The position numbers and the translations under genes are program-made. A stretch of 64,000 bases of DNA from contig JABWDB010000031.1 in assembly GCA_019614645.1 (NCBI GenBank), forward strand, positions 930,001 through 994,000, given 5' to 3'. Shown here in pieces: positions 21,516 to 56,700 of the stretch (position 1 is its first letter; the number at the start of each line of letters is the position of its first letter). Source of the stretch: Stratiolaelaps scimitus (Eukaryota; Arthropoda; Arachnida; Mesostigmata; Laelapidae). Below the pieces are notes generated by a model, which was not told the DNA's origin, ran no database searches, and saw nothing but the letters and a program-made list of their open reading frames with translations.

Positions 21516-22270
21516 TCAGATATACAAGTTTTGGTTCGTTTTTTTTGGATTCTTCAAAGTCATACATTCAAACTTGATTCTGATTTGGGGACGGAGACGA
21601 AGGAGAGGTCGATTTATGATAAGAAGGCCCTCAATTGCATTGCCGTCGGCTATGACAATAGCGGCGTATGCTTCAGTCCCGTGAAGGTTGAGCGTCTTGG
21701 CATATGCCGCGAGACGATTTCGTCTTGCTGTGCTCAGTGATCGAGTAACTGTTTCTTGAAAGTACGACCTCACCTTGAGTGAGGACACGCCTCCGGCACT
21801 TGTCTCATCCCAGATGAGAGCGATATCGTATGCCGCAGTGGGCGCTATTTTTTAGGTAGAACTAACGAACCGCTGTTGATGATTATGTTTAGATCACTAA
21901 TTAGCAGTGCAAAGAGTAGTGGACTCAAATTGTTCCCCTGGACGATCCTGTATTTCGTAGGTAGCGTCTGGCAGACACGCTAGTTTCAGAGAAATGTTTC
22001 GAAAATTTTGAGTTGTAGCCACCGGGAGCTATGTATATACTGATACATCTTCAGATACACGACAAGGTAGGAATAAGACAATGGATAAATACTATATTCA
22101 TAGATAAATCCTCGTAAGATTATTTTTGCGTCAACTGCAATTTCGATCAGCCTCGGATGTCAGATATAGGTACCGCGGGGTTCACCACGTTTGAAAATCG
22201 TTTCATCCCAGGGGTGTCGTGTTCAACGCAACGCTGAATTAATCCCAAATTGGTTGTCAGTCAACTAATG
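21516..22270 (-). mobile_element. Decayed non-LTR retrotransposon, reverse-transcriptase fragment
   Basis: The minus strand encodes fragments of a LINE reverse transcriptase in the expected order. LTDNQFG is near 22240-22262, VQGNNLSPLLFALLISDL near 21890-21945, then a stop and frameshift, then AYDIALI (degraded YADD box) near 21820-21835. A 90-codon open frame of thumb-like sequence runs to 21516. Several stops and frame changes make it inactive. Confidence 0.75.
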
Positions 22271-22366
22271 ACAATTATGAAGATGGTTAATAATTATGAT
22301 GAACCCCAATGCCTGTCTCAACTTCTATAATAAACACACTAAACGATTAAGTCGAAGCTAGACTCG

Positions 22367-22518
22367 GCGGCGGCTCAGAGCGGCGTGGCCAGGAGAGTGC
22401 CCCGCAGGGTGGTGGTGTTGGAACGACGACCGTACTCTGTGATAACTGGCACGCTTGTTGTGACATGCCTCATTGATAATTCGGGGTTCTCTCCTGGCCG
22501 CCGGGTGGCGCCGCCGCA
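22367..22518. repeat. GC-rich imperfect inverted repeat
   Basis: GGCCAGGAGAG (22387-22397) and CTCTCCTGGCC (22489-22499) are exact complements. Flanking (CGG)n/(CCG)n sequence on both sides extends the pairing imperfectly. The loop is about 90 nt. It forms a GC-rich island in A/T-rich DNA just beside the LINE remnant. Confidence 0.6.
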
Positions 22519-22529
22519 ATGCTCACCGC

Positions 22530-44106
<21,577 letters not shown>

Positions 44107-45167
44107 CAAAGGGCCAGGTCCGCGTCGCAGACCGCGGCACCAACAGCAGGAGCAGGAGCAGCGTCATTCGATGTCGCCGCGACCACCACTACCACCACCA
44201 CCACCACCGTCATCGATGGCAATGGCGAGAGTAGCTGCTGTGGCAACAGTAGCCAGGTGTTAGTGCAGCATCCGGTAATGAGTCTCGCCAGCGTCGTGTC
44301 GCTTACGGCAATCGCCTCCACCTCGCTAGAGAATCGTGCTAAAGGCCGTCGGAGGCACAGCAGCTGTGCGAGCACAGTTCAACATGGACGAGCAGTTGCT
44401 CCACGACATTATCAGCAGCAGCAGCACCAACAGCAACACAGGGGATGCGTTCAGCGTCAGAAATCGTATAATGCCAAACGGAGTAACATGGATGACTTAC
44501 CCGAGCCGGAATGGTGCTGACCTCCACCGATGGTTGTTCGCCACCTTGAACGTGACCGAGACGATTATCGCCATCAGCAGATATGAGCCGATCAGTAAGG
44601 CCTAATAGGCCCGGGGCCGGTCGAACGAGACACGTGGACTAATTATTATTATGGTTGTTGTTGTTGTTGTTGAACATTCAGGCGACGGGGTGCAGCCGAC
44701 GAAGGAAGGTGCCAATCGTAGTGGCTCCAGTAACAGCCGAAATATGAATGAGAGCGGGACACAACGGATTTTTGTAGCAAAAATCAAAGCATGCTTGTGC
44801 ATGTGTATCTATGTGTATGCCTACTGATGAGAAAACTCGAGTGATATAACAATCGGTGTTTGCCAATCTTGTAAATAGCGTAATCAATGTAGTCCTGAGA
44901 GACTTCGCGTGGTCTGTGGTCATACAGATGCAAGAGAAAATATTCTATTTCCACCACGAGGCCTCCTGATCAGCAGAGTATTATTGGAAGCGGACAGAAT
45001 CCGCCCATTTTTTTTAGTCATCAGAACGCTTACAATCGTCACGGTTGCGGGTTGGTTGAGGTTTATGCCTTGGCCAAGCAGCCAGTGGGACAAATATCTA
45101 ATGCTGAACAGTGAATGAGTGTTCCCCAGGAATGATATATATATAAATATATATATATATAAATATC

Positions 45168-45208
<41 letters not shown>

Positions 45209-47250
45209 GCAGCTTTGCCAGGCGACTAATCTAAGTGCTTTATCTAGGTTGATATTATAGCTTCTTCGGATTTATTTCGAATAGTCCCAGCTCCGTTAGT
45301 CAACATGGGTTAGTGAAATGACAGCGAGGTCACCATCCAATCTATCGCTCTTTATAGTTCTGGTGCGGTCAGTTCCTGCGTCAACATCATCCTATAGATT
45401 CGATCCTATCCGATCTCTCTGCTGCTTGTTTATCGGGTGCCCTGTTCAGGGGGGGGGGGTCAACGCTGGACTCGGCTCGACCACGGGGAGGGCCATAGAC
45501 AATACAAACAAAGTATCTCATTCTTACGACGCGAATGAATGGGCTGGGAAGCGGAGGCTGAAGGATCGAGAGGGGCTGAAAGTCGACTCGCTCTAACGCC
45601 ACAATGTTTTACGGTACGATTGACGACGAGCGAGCTGTGAACTGTGCAAATTTATTGATGACAGCGAGGTTTGGTCCTGGTTCGTTCCTGGTTTGCTGCT
45701 ACTGCTGCTGGTGGCGGCTTCGAATTGACTTTTTGCAGACATTTGAAATATAGACAAGACGACAGCAACTGACGATGTGGAGAAGTTGGCGCATCTTGAT
45801 CGGGATATTTTCTGTCCAGCGTATTATGTGTAAGGTTTTAGCAATCGCCCTCGTAATCGCTGGCAGCCGAACGCTACGAGCTGGCGATCAAGTGGGCCAG
45901 CGTTCAACAAAGCATTATGCAGGTGTACATAGAAACGGCCACGTCCACAAATGCGGCGTCCCTCTATTATTATTATCATCGGCTGTAACGAGTTGAAATG
46001 GAACATTTTGAGAGAATAATCATGTGAATTGAACTCAGGAGGCTCAATCAATTCACACGTATATATGATGGACAGCAAAGCCGGTGGTATATATGAAAAT
46101 ATGAATGTTGCAACTGATGGATTTGTGTATAGAACTCATCAGAGCCGGCGAGTTATGATGATCGGCAGACGTGAAGAACAAAATAAATAGCGAACATAGG
46201 GGATTCAAGGCTTGAGGGCCAGTTCGACAGGGCAACAAATCGTTGACAAAACAGGAACAACAGCTGTGTCGTTGAGTTCGTCGCTATGAATTGAGTGGGT
46301 GAAGGTTGGATAGATAGAATCAGTCTAGCAGAGCTTGAATCGACTGGCCGTATTTATTACTGATAATTAATATTGTTACTGGTTATTATTATTCGCGTCG
46401 AAATCGTTGCTTTGAAGTCAGTTAGGAATGAACACACAAATGAATACATATATATATATATAGATGAATAAATATATCCAAGTCTGTTACTGGAATACAA
46501 GATCCATTGTATACACTGTACATAGAACTGATTTTTATATTCCAAAAAATCATTTGAGTATCGAATGGTGAAACCGAGTGTGATGAAACAACATTCAATA
46601 GGCATCTGTGTAAGACTGGATCGAACAAAGAATATATGGAGCAAATATCGTTATCATTCTTCCTTCATATGTTTATAAATGTAGTAGAAGGATATTTATC
46701 TTATACTGTGTGTGTGTGTACATATGGAGATTAAACCTATAAAATGATTTGACTTGAGTTAGAGGTCGCTTGATATAGCTTGATCAGAATTATATCTACA
46801 ACAGCTTGCTTTGCAAACTTTACAATGAACTTTTGATCCAATCGTTAGGACTCGGCTGCTCAGCAAGCTCGGTTAGCAAGATGGCCCTCAGAATGAATAC
46901 AAAAAAATTTGCCTTAACTTGTTCGTAGTAAAGGCATTTCACAGGGTATAGGCGTCGACAGTTAAATCTAATTGGACCCTGAATATGATGCGTGTTTGTG
47001 CAGGTTTTGAATCTATTTTTTACGTTGGCTAATATTCATGAAGAAAATGGGAACCTTTGGTCTGACAAGGTCCGTTGTAAGCCTGATTGACGATGTTTTT
47101 TAGATCACAGGAGCAAGCGTGTCTAAGTCTGTCTCAACTTCGCACAACTACGGGGCCCTTATAGCTAGCGTTAGTTTGAGCTCATTTTGTTTCTATGCAA
47201 ACTTCAGAACTGCCATACAGAACTGCCATACTTCAGAACTGAACACGCTA
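44107..47250. other. Pecanex 3' flank / non-coding
   Basis: No gene recognised. It includes an extended (TA)n tract at 45139-45205, an AATAAA at about 46182 that could be a distant polyadenylation signal, and a 24-bp local duplication (TATGCAAACTTCAGAACTGC) at about 47194 and 47249. Confidence 0.4.
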
Positions 47251-47258
47251 TGCAAACT

Positions 47259-49400
47259 TCAGAACTGCCATAGTTCTGAGGGCACCCCAAACTGATTCGT
47301 TCGGGGTTCTAAGCGTCCCCCGACTTCGGGCCTCGCCAAGAAAAGGATCAGCGTCCTGGAGTAGTATTGTCTTCGTTGGCTCGGCCTCTCTGAGATCTGC
47401 ACTTGAACCCGATCCCCTATTGGTGATATCCGCGGAGGACGTATCTTCTCCTGCTTGATTTCACTCACTTTGAATAGGAGGTCTCCTACGTGGATCGTTC
47501 CCACGGAACCAATCTTAACCCCTGGTAGCCGAAGATTTACGCAAGCCGTGATTCTTGGATTCTCCCAAGTCGTGTCCCTTTGTTCATACCTGCAAGATGA
47601 GTGCCTCAGTTCTTCTTGCTCGCCCGTACCCTTCTTTATTTTTCAGGAAAGAAATGCTGCGCAAAATAAAAACTGTTACGCATCTAATCACTATGTGCTC
47701 GACAGTATCTTTTCCCTCCTGGGCGCAGAAATTTCAGAGAGCCCTTAGTTACCCTTGACTATCCGGGGTAAATAGGTTCTGAATTCCTCGTGACATATTC
47801 AGATCTGCGTTAAGAAATACGTGAAGACTCCGGAACGGTTTTGCCACACACTGATGCTTGGTACTATTTCTTTAGTTCCCGGCCCGTATCTCTCTTCCTC
47901 TATGCTTGTTCATTCTTCTTGCCACCTGTTGAGCGTGTGTTTCCTTGCTTCTTCGTCAGCCGAAAAACGGAAGCGCCGAAGCCGTTTATCCACAGAATGG
48001 ATCTTCCAGCCTGTCTTGGTACATATGTATTTGGCATCATATGTACTCGTCGCTATTTAAATGTAGGGGGTCCACCTAGGCCTCTGTCCAGTTGGATTCC
48101 TAGATATCTAACTGTATCTATTCATTGATAGGACCGCACGGTACCTCCTGAAACCGAATAAATTTGCCGAGAGTAGACCATGTTCTTCCATAAAGTCCTT
48201 CAGACGCGCCTCAATGATTGCTTACACTCCCTTAACTAAAGTACCGATCGGCCGGTAAACATCGTCCCCTTTTGGAAGTTTTATTACCTGCGTCCCATAC
48301 CATTGGCCGTTTCCTTCCTCGGTGTTGGCCGGTATATTGCGTTAGGTTGAGAGATGGATGACGCCCTAAAAATCTCGTGATTGCCTCGGTTTTCTCCTCG
48401 TCCGTCAGGACTCCCCATGTCTTATTTCTGGCTTCTCTTGCCTGCCCCTAGCCTTTCGTGCCCACGAGTAGTCTATCTGACAGCGAGTGGCTTCCAGGGC
48501 CTTCTGCGTGTTCTGTTCGTCCTCGTCTCTCGTCCGAAATGTAAATAGACGCCAGAAGGCTTCCAAAAGCCTCCTCTATACCGATCACCCTTACCACCGC
48601 GTGTCTGGTGCTTTTGACAGGGCTCATCCTGGGTCTCCCCTTCATCGGATTCTACCATCATGAGGTGCAAAACGATGAGGCATTTCTGCCACGGAGAACT
48701 TCGTCGTTTGAAAACTTTTACCTCGCTCCTCCGAAATGGTCCTGTCACTTTCAGGGTCTCGGCTGTACTCCGATGTCACTCACCCCAGGGACGTTCATTT
48801 GGGTGCGCTTCACCCGCTTGTAGACTTTCTCCCGCGAGAATCCTCTTCAAATCATCCGTGCAGAAGTCCCCTAAATTCCAGCTATGCGTCTAGTCTCCTT
48901 GACCTACTGCCAGCAGTTTAACCTTCAACCTCTTCGTCGCATCTTAGGCACCCCCTGGATATTTCCTTGTTTCTTTCTGAGACGCAGCCTAAGCATCTCC
49001 ATCTCACCATACAGTTCTAGGTCTTGGCTGTGAGACCATCTCACAGCCAAGATCACGCCAAGATCATCTCTCCAACATCACGCCGTTTATTTCCTTTCTT
49101 GGTCCCCCCGTGGCCTAATCATGCAACTCGTCCTCGTGGTCTCTGCTGGGGGCATTCCTAGTTCCGTCCTCGTTTTCCGTCGAGCCGTTTGTGTACGAGT
49201 AACCCATCCGCGTGTCTTGCTCGTTCTCCCAGTCTGCCAGGATTACCTTTTCGGATGCCTCAGCTTGATTATTCCGTTGCGGCTTGACCAGATACCTTTG
49301 TGGTCTCGGGAATGCCCAACAGTCTCGTCCCTAACGAAGGGTTTGGTCATATTTTGGCCTGCCGACCACCTACCTTTTAGTTGTTTTGTCAGGCGATAAT
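47259..49400 (-). mobile_element. Decayed, internally deleted non-LTR retrotransposon
   Basis: The minus strand encodes LINE reverse-transcriptase fragments. VIKLPKGDDVYRPIG (48241-48300) is followed by a stop, then AIIEARLKDFMEEHGLLSA and NLFGFRR (about 48150-48225), and then, only about 40 nt on, VRYLGIQLDRGLGGPPT (48062-48113). The spacing means the catalytic palm with its YxDD box is deleted. Many stops occur on both sides. The outer limits are uncertain and could reach 49.9 kb. A 14-bp hairpin (about 49022-49052) lies within. Confidence 0.7.
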
Positions 49401-51217
49401 ACTTACTCCAGGGCTAATCGTCGTTGTTCCATGACAACTTTCCGCCAAGTTCTACAGTCTGCCAGCGGAACTGTGGATTTTCGTTGCCTTTTTATGCTAC
49501 AGAATTTGGATTTCCGGTCCAGTCCAGTAGCGCTACCTTTCTTTTCGACTTTGTTATCTCGGTACGAACCGCATTTTCGTCAGAGAAACCCCTGCGATTT
49601 CTAGCTCATTATGCTTCATTAATATACTCCCTATGCTTTGAGCGAGTACTTACGGAACCCTACCCGTAGTAAGTGTCTGTTTACGGGCCTTTTTTCTCCA
49701 GTCACAATATCTTTCTCGACTGTGTCATTCGGAGGAACAGCCGCAGCACACCACAGACTGGAAAGCCTCACGATTTACAATTACCCGACGCTTATTCCGC
49801 ATTGTCGTAATCCACTTCGATTCAGAACGTCTCTGTCCCAGGAGAGCACGAATCGCGACCACGTCCGCTCGCCTTAGAACCCCAACCACTCAACCTATTC
49901 TCCGGATATCCTTCCTCCACCGTCGCTATCAACGTTCCCAAACCTCCAGAAGCGACAGGGAGTTTTTCCCGACCTCGGTTCCTCGGAGCAATTACCAAAA
50001 TCTACTCATTCCAATCAACTTCGGCTACTCGTTACCAGTTCATTACCTATTATTGAAACACAGTACGCACACACACACACTCACACGCAGCACGATTACG
50101 ATTAGCTCAAGATAAATATTAGTTTATTTTTCCATCGCATCGTATTTTTTAGACTTCATGTCAACGAACATCTTACTCCGTTCCGCGCTTGCTCTCTCTC
50201 TCTCTCTCTGTCTATGTCCCTTAGCTACATCCGCCCTTCTTATTTTGCTTGGCATATTAATTAATTCACTCGCGTTCTGCTATGGTTGTTCCATTGTTAC
50301 TATATATTTATACTTCGTCGTAATTTTTTGCATTTATTAATCCTATATATATCATATCATATACCATTACATTATAGTTACCAGTCCATGATCCATCATC
50401 AACGGTAGCGTCGTCGTGTCACCTTCGTTATGAATTATTTTATAGTTTATCTCATCATTTTATATTTATATATATTTATTTATTTATATTTATATATATA
50501 TATATATATATCCATCCGCACCAACATCAGCGATCTGCTTACTCGCGCGCACAAGTATGAACGTGTTTTTTGACGTCCATGTATATTTAATGTAACATTC
50601 GTTATTCGAGGGCTCGTGTTTTCTGTTGGTAGCATTGGACGTGCACACACAAGCACTCACTCACATACTCTCAAGAACAATCATCAGTTGTTTCTTTTCC
50701 TGCCTCGAATTGCCATCTTTCGGCCATTGGGGTTCTCGTTCGTCATTCCGGCTTTATACGAGGTTCTAGAAGGTTCTAGTTCTAGCATCTTCTAGTTCCA
50801 TCCCTAGTTCCGAAACTCGCGCGGATTAACGCAGCGTGCCTCTCTTCGCACACGAATTGTGTTAGTCAGTTTATCAATTTGCCCCGAATTGAATTTCGTT
50901 GAGGAATATGTCGAAGACAGGCACAACGTGTTCACATCCAACACCTCGTGTCCTCATATTCTTCTCATCCTCGATGACGTGTGCTGGTAATTCTGCTCAC
51001 CTCGTAAGCAGGTTGTATACCCTGGGATGCGATGTACTGAAGTAGCTAAATCCACGAAATTCTTCCCCCAATTCTTCTTTTGTCGATCACGTCGTCCTTT
51101 GGTGTCTGAGAGACCGGCCACTACAAACGTTCAATCTGACAGTTATCCGAGGCAGAGGCGCTTATTGTTGCATATTTCTTGATGGGGATGGCTATTGTGT
51201 TATCTTAATGAATTTGA

Positions 51218-51261
<44 letters not shown>

Positions 51262-52600
51262 TCAAATTCAATCTGCCTTTTTGTGTCGACAATGTACAAC
51301 GCTTATCTATTCATTGTTAATCCCTCGATTGACCGTCCCGATCATCAACGTTGTCGCTCGGACCTTCCGTTATGATGCACAATGTTGCCAGTTGCCCTTG
51401 TCCTGTGTGTTGCATACGTGGACTACTCACGACTCGAGTGGGTTGGCTCGAAGGGGGAGGAACACCCATGAACACGTGGATAACTCTCTCAGAAGAAATT
51501 TCGCCTACGTCCCCAACACTACACGGTGATTATTATTCATTGTCGTTGTCGGTCTCCTCCGGGACGGCCAGAACACTTGGCTCGGTCACCAACAAAGAAC
51601 GTCAAAGGCGTACTCAAGCACACAGCCATACTCTCATACTCAAACATATAAACATACTCCATGTGTACGCTTTCAATCATACCGTGATTGTTATCCCCGT
51701 GAAATGGTAACAAAATATGGGGAGACTAATTCATCCCATATGATTCAATTAATCGAACATAATTGGTAACAGCTCGTCGTATTGGAAATTTGCTTATTCG
51801 TTAGTATTCCTAAGGTTTGAGAACGATATAAAGGAGGAGAGAGAGAGACACCAATCAAAATCATTAACCATTGTTAATTACGAATGAACTAAATCATCGC
51901 ATGGGTTTGTTTTTTAAAACCGGCTGTGCGAAATACAACCGAAGAGAAACGGCCCAAACGCAATCAGTAATTAATTCAATTAACAAAAATAACATCGTCG
52001 CCACGGGTGGCAAAGGTAACAGCAACGTCTAGAACAACCGAATATCCACGTGAGTGTCGGCTAGAACAGCTTGTCTATTCACTACTGCGTTCAGGCTTCC
52101 CAGTAATATGGATGTTGTCATCGACAAAATACATTGATTCAATCATCTGACGCTGATGACGATGATCTAAAAATGTGTTAACACACAAAATTAGTGTATG
52201 GGTGATGTACTCTCATTCAGTGATCATTTACACTAGGGACGACACAGTAGATATCAATCATCGCGATGACGAGAAAATAAGTTACTAAGCCCTAAGCCCG
52301 CCACACGCTCACAGATACACATTGTTGTAAGTTATCGTCGTCTATACGTCGATTGGTGCAAAAAGGAATACGGTCTCGGACAATCTACCGGACACTCTCA
52401 GGGAGACACAGCAGACATCATTTTAGAAGAGTTCACGAGCAACCAAACAACGAAAGGTCCACAGGTTGAAATCAAGATCATACATAATTAATATTAGATA
52501 CAGGTTTCGCTATACAAAATTTGCTATAAATAGTTATTGTTATTATTATTATAGAGCGTTTTGCTCAGTGACGTATACAACGTGTCAATCGTTCTCGTGT
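49401..52600. other. Intergenic, no gene recognised
   Basis: CT-rich and TA-rich sequence with microsatellites: CA near 50070, (CT)n near 50192-50208 and TA at 50472-50512. Short frames at 50158-50340 and 51281-51710 show no domain. Confidence 0.4.
51210..51269. repeat. Perfect A/T-rich palindrome around (TA)n
   Basis: GAATTTGAGTA...(TA)n...TACTCAAATTC forms a 60-bp perfect palindrome that could extrude as a cruciform. Confidence 0.9.
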
Positions 52601-52614
52601 GGATGTTATAACTA

Positions 52615-52671
52615 TCAAACATATTCGTAGTCGGCATCGTCATTATCGCCATTCTCTTCGTCGGGCCGTCC
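52615..52671 (-). CDS. Possible orphan terminal exon, acidic C-terminus
   Basis: After a good minus-strand acceptor (TTGTTGCAG), the frame GRPDEENGDNDDADYEYV runs to TGA at 52617-52615, giving 19 codons including the stop. The composition looks coding, but no partner exon was found. It could be part of an unrecognised minus-strand gene or chance. Confidence 0.25.
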   Translation of the reverse strand, partial: GRPDEENGDNDDADYEYV

Positions 52672-53398
52672 CTGCAACAATTGTCAATTTATATTTGCTG
52701 TAATATTGTTTGCCAATCTCGATCGGCACGATAAGGCAATATGAATCGACAGATAGTTCGCGCTAATTAGTCATAATCACGTTATTAATTACAGTATATC
52801 AGGCATTCATCAACGAGCATTCGTCACGTCATACCAGCTACAAGCTTACGGTTTTAAACTCGTGGTCTGTGTTTGTTTTGTGTTGTTTTTTTTCTGAAAT
52901 TCCCCAATCAATCACAGCGAGTCAAAATTCAATACAACTCGTCATCTTGTCCTCCACTGGTGGCCGTCGTTAGCATGAGGCCAAATTGGGCGGATTGCAT
53001 TGCCGCGGGCATCACGGTCTATCGGACGCACGGCAGCCTCTGTGTCTGTCACGGCCTAGAAATTAGCTTGGTGTAGCCACGTACACTAGCTATGATTTTT
53101 GGTCGTCGTCATAGACCACTCGTAGGGGCCATGTCACGTAGACCGACAACGAAACGGGCACACGTCTGAGTGATGCGGTGGAATCGGCCACAGTTGGACA
53201 CTGGGCGAATCACGAAGATGTTATGGGAATGAGCGTTCACAATTTTTGCCCCCCCCCTCTAACAACAATAAATAACGCATCCCCAATGTCAACAATGTTG
53301 GGACCGTCACTGCCACAGAGCAGCCGTACAGCCAAATCGTCAAAGGACTCCGATGATACCCCTCGCGGTTGAGGGCTCGACCGCTGTGTCGGCAATGT

Positions 53399-53530
53399 TT
53401 ATATATATATATATATATATCTCAATATCTTTGTCGCGTTTGTGGTGCTCTAAAAAAGCTATTTACAATTATCGTAGTGTGTATGTGTGTGTGTGTGTGT
53501 ATGCCGGGGGGGTGGGGGGGGTGGAGGTGT
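53399..53530. repeat. Microsatellite cluster: (TA)n, (GT)n, poly-G
   Basis: TA run near 53400-53420, GTGTGT near 53480-53500, and a G-rich stretch 53504-53522 (GGGGGGGTGGGGGGGGTGG). Confidence 0.9.
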
Positions 53531-53782
53531 ATATAATGCCGTGTTTCTGTATTGATTCTTCGTGAAGATGGGAGAAGCGTGCGAGAAGGGTTATTTTCAC
53601 ATTATTTCTCTGTTGTGTCTTGTGGAAGAAGTTCGCGGAGGGACGTTTGGAGGGAATAGGACTGGCCGGTTCGATGGGACGCTGTATCCTGCAGTCCGCG
53701 AAGACGAGGCACGATCCGGAGGCGTGTCAGCCCAGCTGAGATTGAATTTTCACCGTTTACCCCTAAACAACATTCGGCAGTA

Positions 53783-56700
53783 TCAAACAAGTAGACACGT
53801 AGAGCAGATCCTTGATGGCCCGATACAGTCGGAATGCCAAAAGGCACCGCATTTCTGACAAGGCAGCATTGGCTGTAGCTTGCAGACGCAGCCGTTACTG
53901 TCTCCATGTAATGACCCGCAAGCGTCGCCGTTCGACTGCATCCCCCTCTGGGCACCCTGCAAACAGCAGGGTGAGCCGTTCGCCGCCTGCCCAGCCTTCT
54001 TGCGCTGTTCAACCGCTATCAGCAGATCTCGGCAGCTTAATGCTCGGCGTCGCCGGCGGTTTGAGAAGCCGCCAGCGGCCTGGGCGCGACAGCGAGGTGG
54101 TAGCGGTGGAGGTGCGAGCCCGCCACCGCTGACGAAGGACGCTGGTCGTGCCGACGTGTCCGGCTCCTCCTGACTCGATACCGCAGCTGCCAGCATAGTG
54201 GCGCTCGTCAATCGCTCGCCTTTGATGGGCGTGTGGGGCGGACTGGCAAGACCCGAGGCAGCATCGAGGGCAGCGCTCGCCTTCGTCAGACTTTGCTTGC
54301 CATTGCTGCGACCCGTGGTCGTTGTCGTCGTGATCAGTACAGTTGAGCAATCGTCAGATGGGAAGTTACTTTGATTATGAACAATGCGTTGTTGTTGTTG
54401 TTGTTGTTGATGATGGTGGTGATGGTGTCGGCGGTCATCATTATCGTCATCATTTATATTGTTTTGCACCACGTCGTCGTCGTCCTCCTCAATGGTTGAA
54501 TCCGAGGCTGTCTCGCAATTTCTCACATCGTCTTCGGTAGTTCCTCGTCCACCTCCCGGCGGTAGCAAAGTATCTATATCAGTGTCCTCATCGGACAACG
54601 TCGCGTCACTGGTTGGCGGGGATCCGAGGACTTCGCCGTCATCCGCAGCATCGACGTCACCACCAGCAGCAGCAGGAGCATTATTGTTATCATCATCCTC
54701 GACTTCATCATTCGCATCGAGATCTATCTGACTTCGCATTGCCTGGTAATCAGTGAGCTGAACCCGAACAGCGCCCATGGACAGCACTGGTGGCACTGAT
54801 GACAGGGGTATATTAGCGCCATCCTCAGCTGCTGACCACCTATCCGTGGTCAACGTGTTGGTCATTGTTGTTGGGGAGACGATTCGGCCAATGTCTTCGT
54901 TGTAGTCATCATCATCATCATCATCGCCATAATCATCGTCCTCATAATTAGCAGAAGCAGGCTCTTCGGTCCGTTGGATGGAGTTTGACTCGTGGGTGGG
55001 CGCGCGTTGGTGTTCACTCTCTCCCGAAGGCTCGCCCTCCTTCGGGAGAACCTGCAAGTTTCCCGACCCGGCGGTTGTTCGTTCAATTTCGGGGGTCACA
55101 AATCTGGGCCTACCTTCATCCCTTGGCGATTCGCTCTCCCGCTGTGCTTTCGGTGCCTTTGTATGCCCCGAACTCGTCTCGATCTCGAGCGACTCCTCCA
55201 TGTCCTCAGCCTCGTCTCCACCTTCTATTCCTTTATCATCTCCATTTTTCGCAATTAGTAAACTCTCCTTCCGGTGGTCATTATCGTCATCATCATAATC
55301 GTCGTCGTCGTCATCGTCGTTGTCCTTGTAATAGCCAGCGTCAAAGGTCACACCTGACGATCGACCTCGCAAAGCTTTTAGTTCTTCGTCCGCCGTAGCC
55401 CGATGATCTAGCGGTTGTTCGCGCAGCAGCAACGTCTCAGGACAAGGCAGTGGTGGTGGCCGATCGACGGTCACAATCTCGGGCGACGCTGCCGGATCGG
55501 AGAAGTCCTCCTCATCAAGAATTACACAGTCGGGACTGCCGTCTTCATCGTCATCCTCTGACTGACTCGGATGTACGCCTGATGGTTCGTCAAGTAGATC
55601 GCCTCGTGTAAGAGCTTGCTGCCTGTCTTTCTCCTTTGACGATCTTAGTCGATCACAAATTAGCTCGCTAACCTTCTCATCGATATTTCCATCACTAGAG
55701 TTGCTTCCACACGCCGCATCAGGCTCATCTATTCCCACTAGCCGAATGTCGTCGATTTGTCCAGAGTCTCGTAACAAGGACACGTCCTCGGGCCGAAGTT
55801 CTTCCTGGGCGTCGTCCGGCGTCGCCAGAACAGCGAACGAATCCTGCTTGTTAGCGGGTTCTGGAGTTGTTGCGTCCCTCGTGTCATCCTCTGACAGCAT
55901 TGCGACGTCGGGGTCAGCGACTGTCCTAGTCGTGAGCTCGAGATGGTCCATCTGATCGATATCAGCCAGCGCCCCGGAGGTATCTAGAAGGTGATCAATA
56001 GCGGTCGTTGGTCGGCTTTCGCTTAGCTCCGACCCTATCGCGTCATCAGACATATCCGTCGGCGGCTCCTCATCAGTGGCTACCGAAAACATAAGTTCCG
56101 AGCCAAAATTCTCGTCAATATTCGTTCCTGCATGCGAAGGTGTGCCGACCGTTGATGTCGCGTACGAGTGGCTTCCTCCGGAGGGCACCCCAGATGGAGG
56201 GCCGAAGTCGGCTACACCAGGTAATAACGGGTAATATGTCACTCGGTCAGACTCAACCAACGTGAGCATATCGGCCACAAGCTCGTGCACCGTCAGCGGC
56301 ACGGGAACCATGACAGGCGGTGGATTATTAATCAGCCAATCGACCCGCTGTAAATGATCCGCGAGTTGGCGGCACTCCCGTTCGAAGCGAGCTTTCAACT
56401 CCGAGCTTACCAGCTCATCGAGAATTGGCCGGTGGCTCGCCGCTCGGTGGAAAGCGAGTCGCCGCCGTGGGATGGCCACAGGAGATGGCAATGAGCACTT
56501 GGGTGGCGGCAGGAGCCGCAAACCGACTCGACGAGCTGCCAGACACAACGAGGACGGGACAAGATTATTGCACTTCCGACGATGGTTTGCCGACACTGGG
56601 ACGCCATGCTCCGCCAGTACTTCATGCAGCGTTTCGGAACAATACGGTAACAGTGTCGCTATTCGAGCCTCTTCTTTAGCCAACAGCTCTTCCTCAGTCT

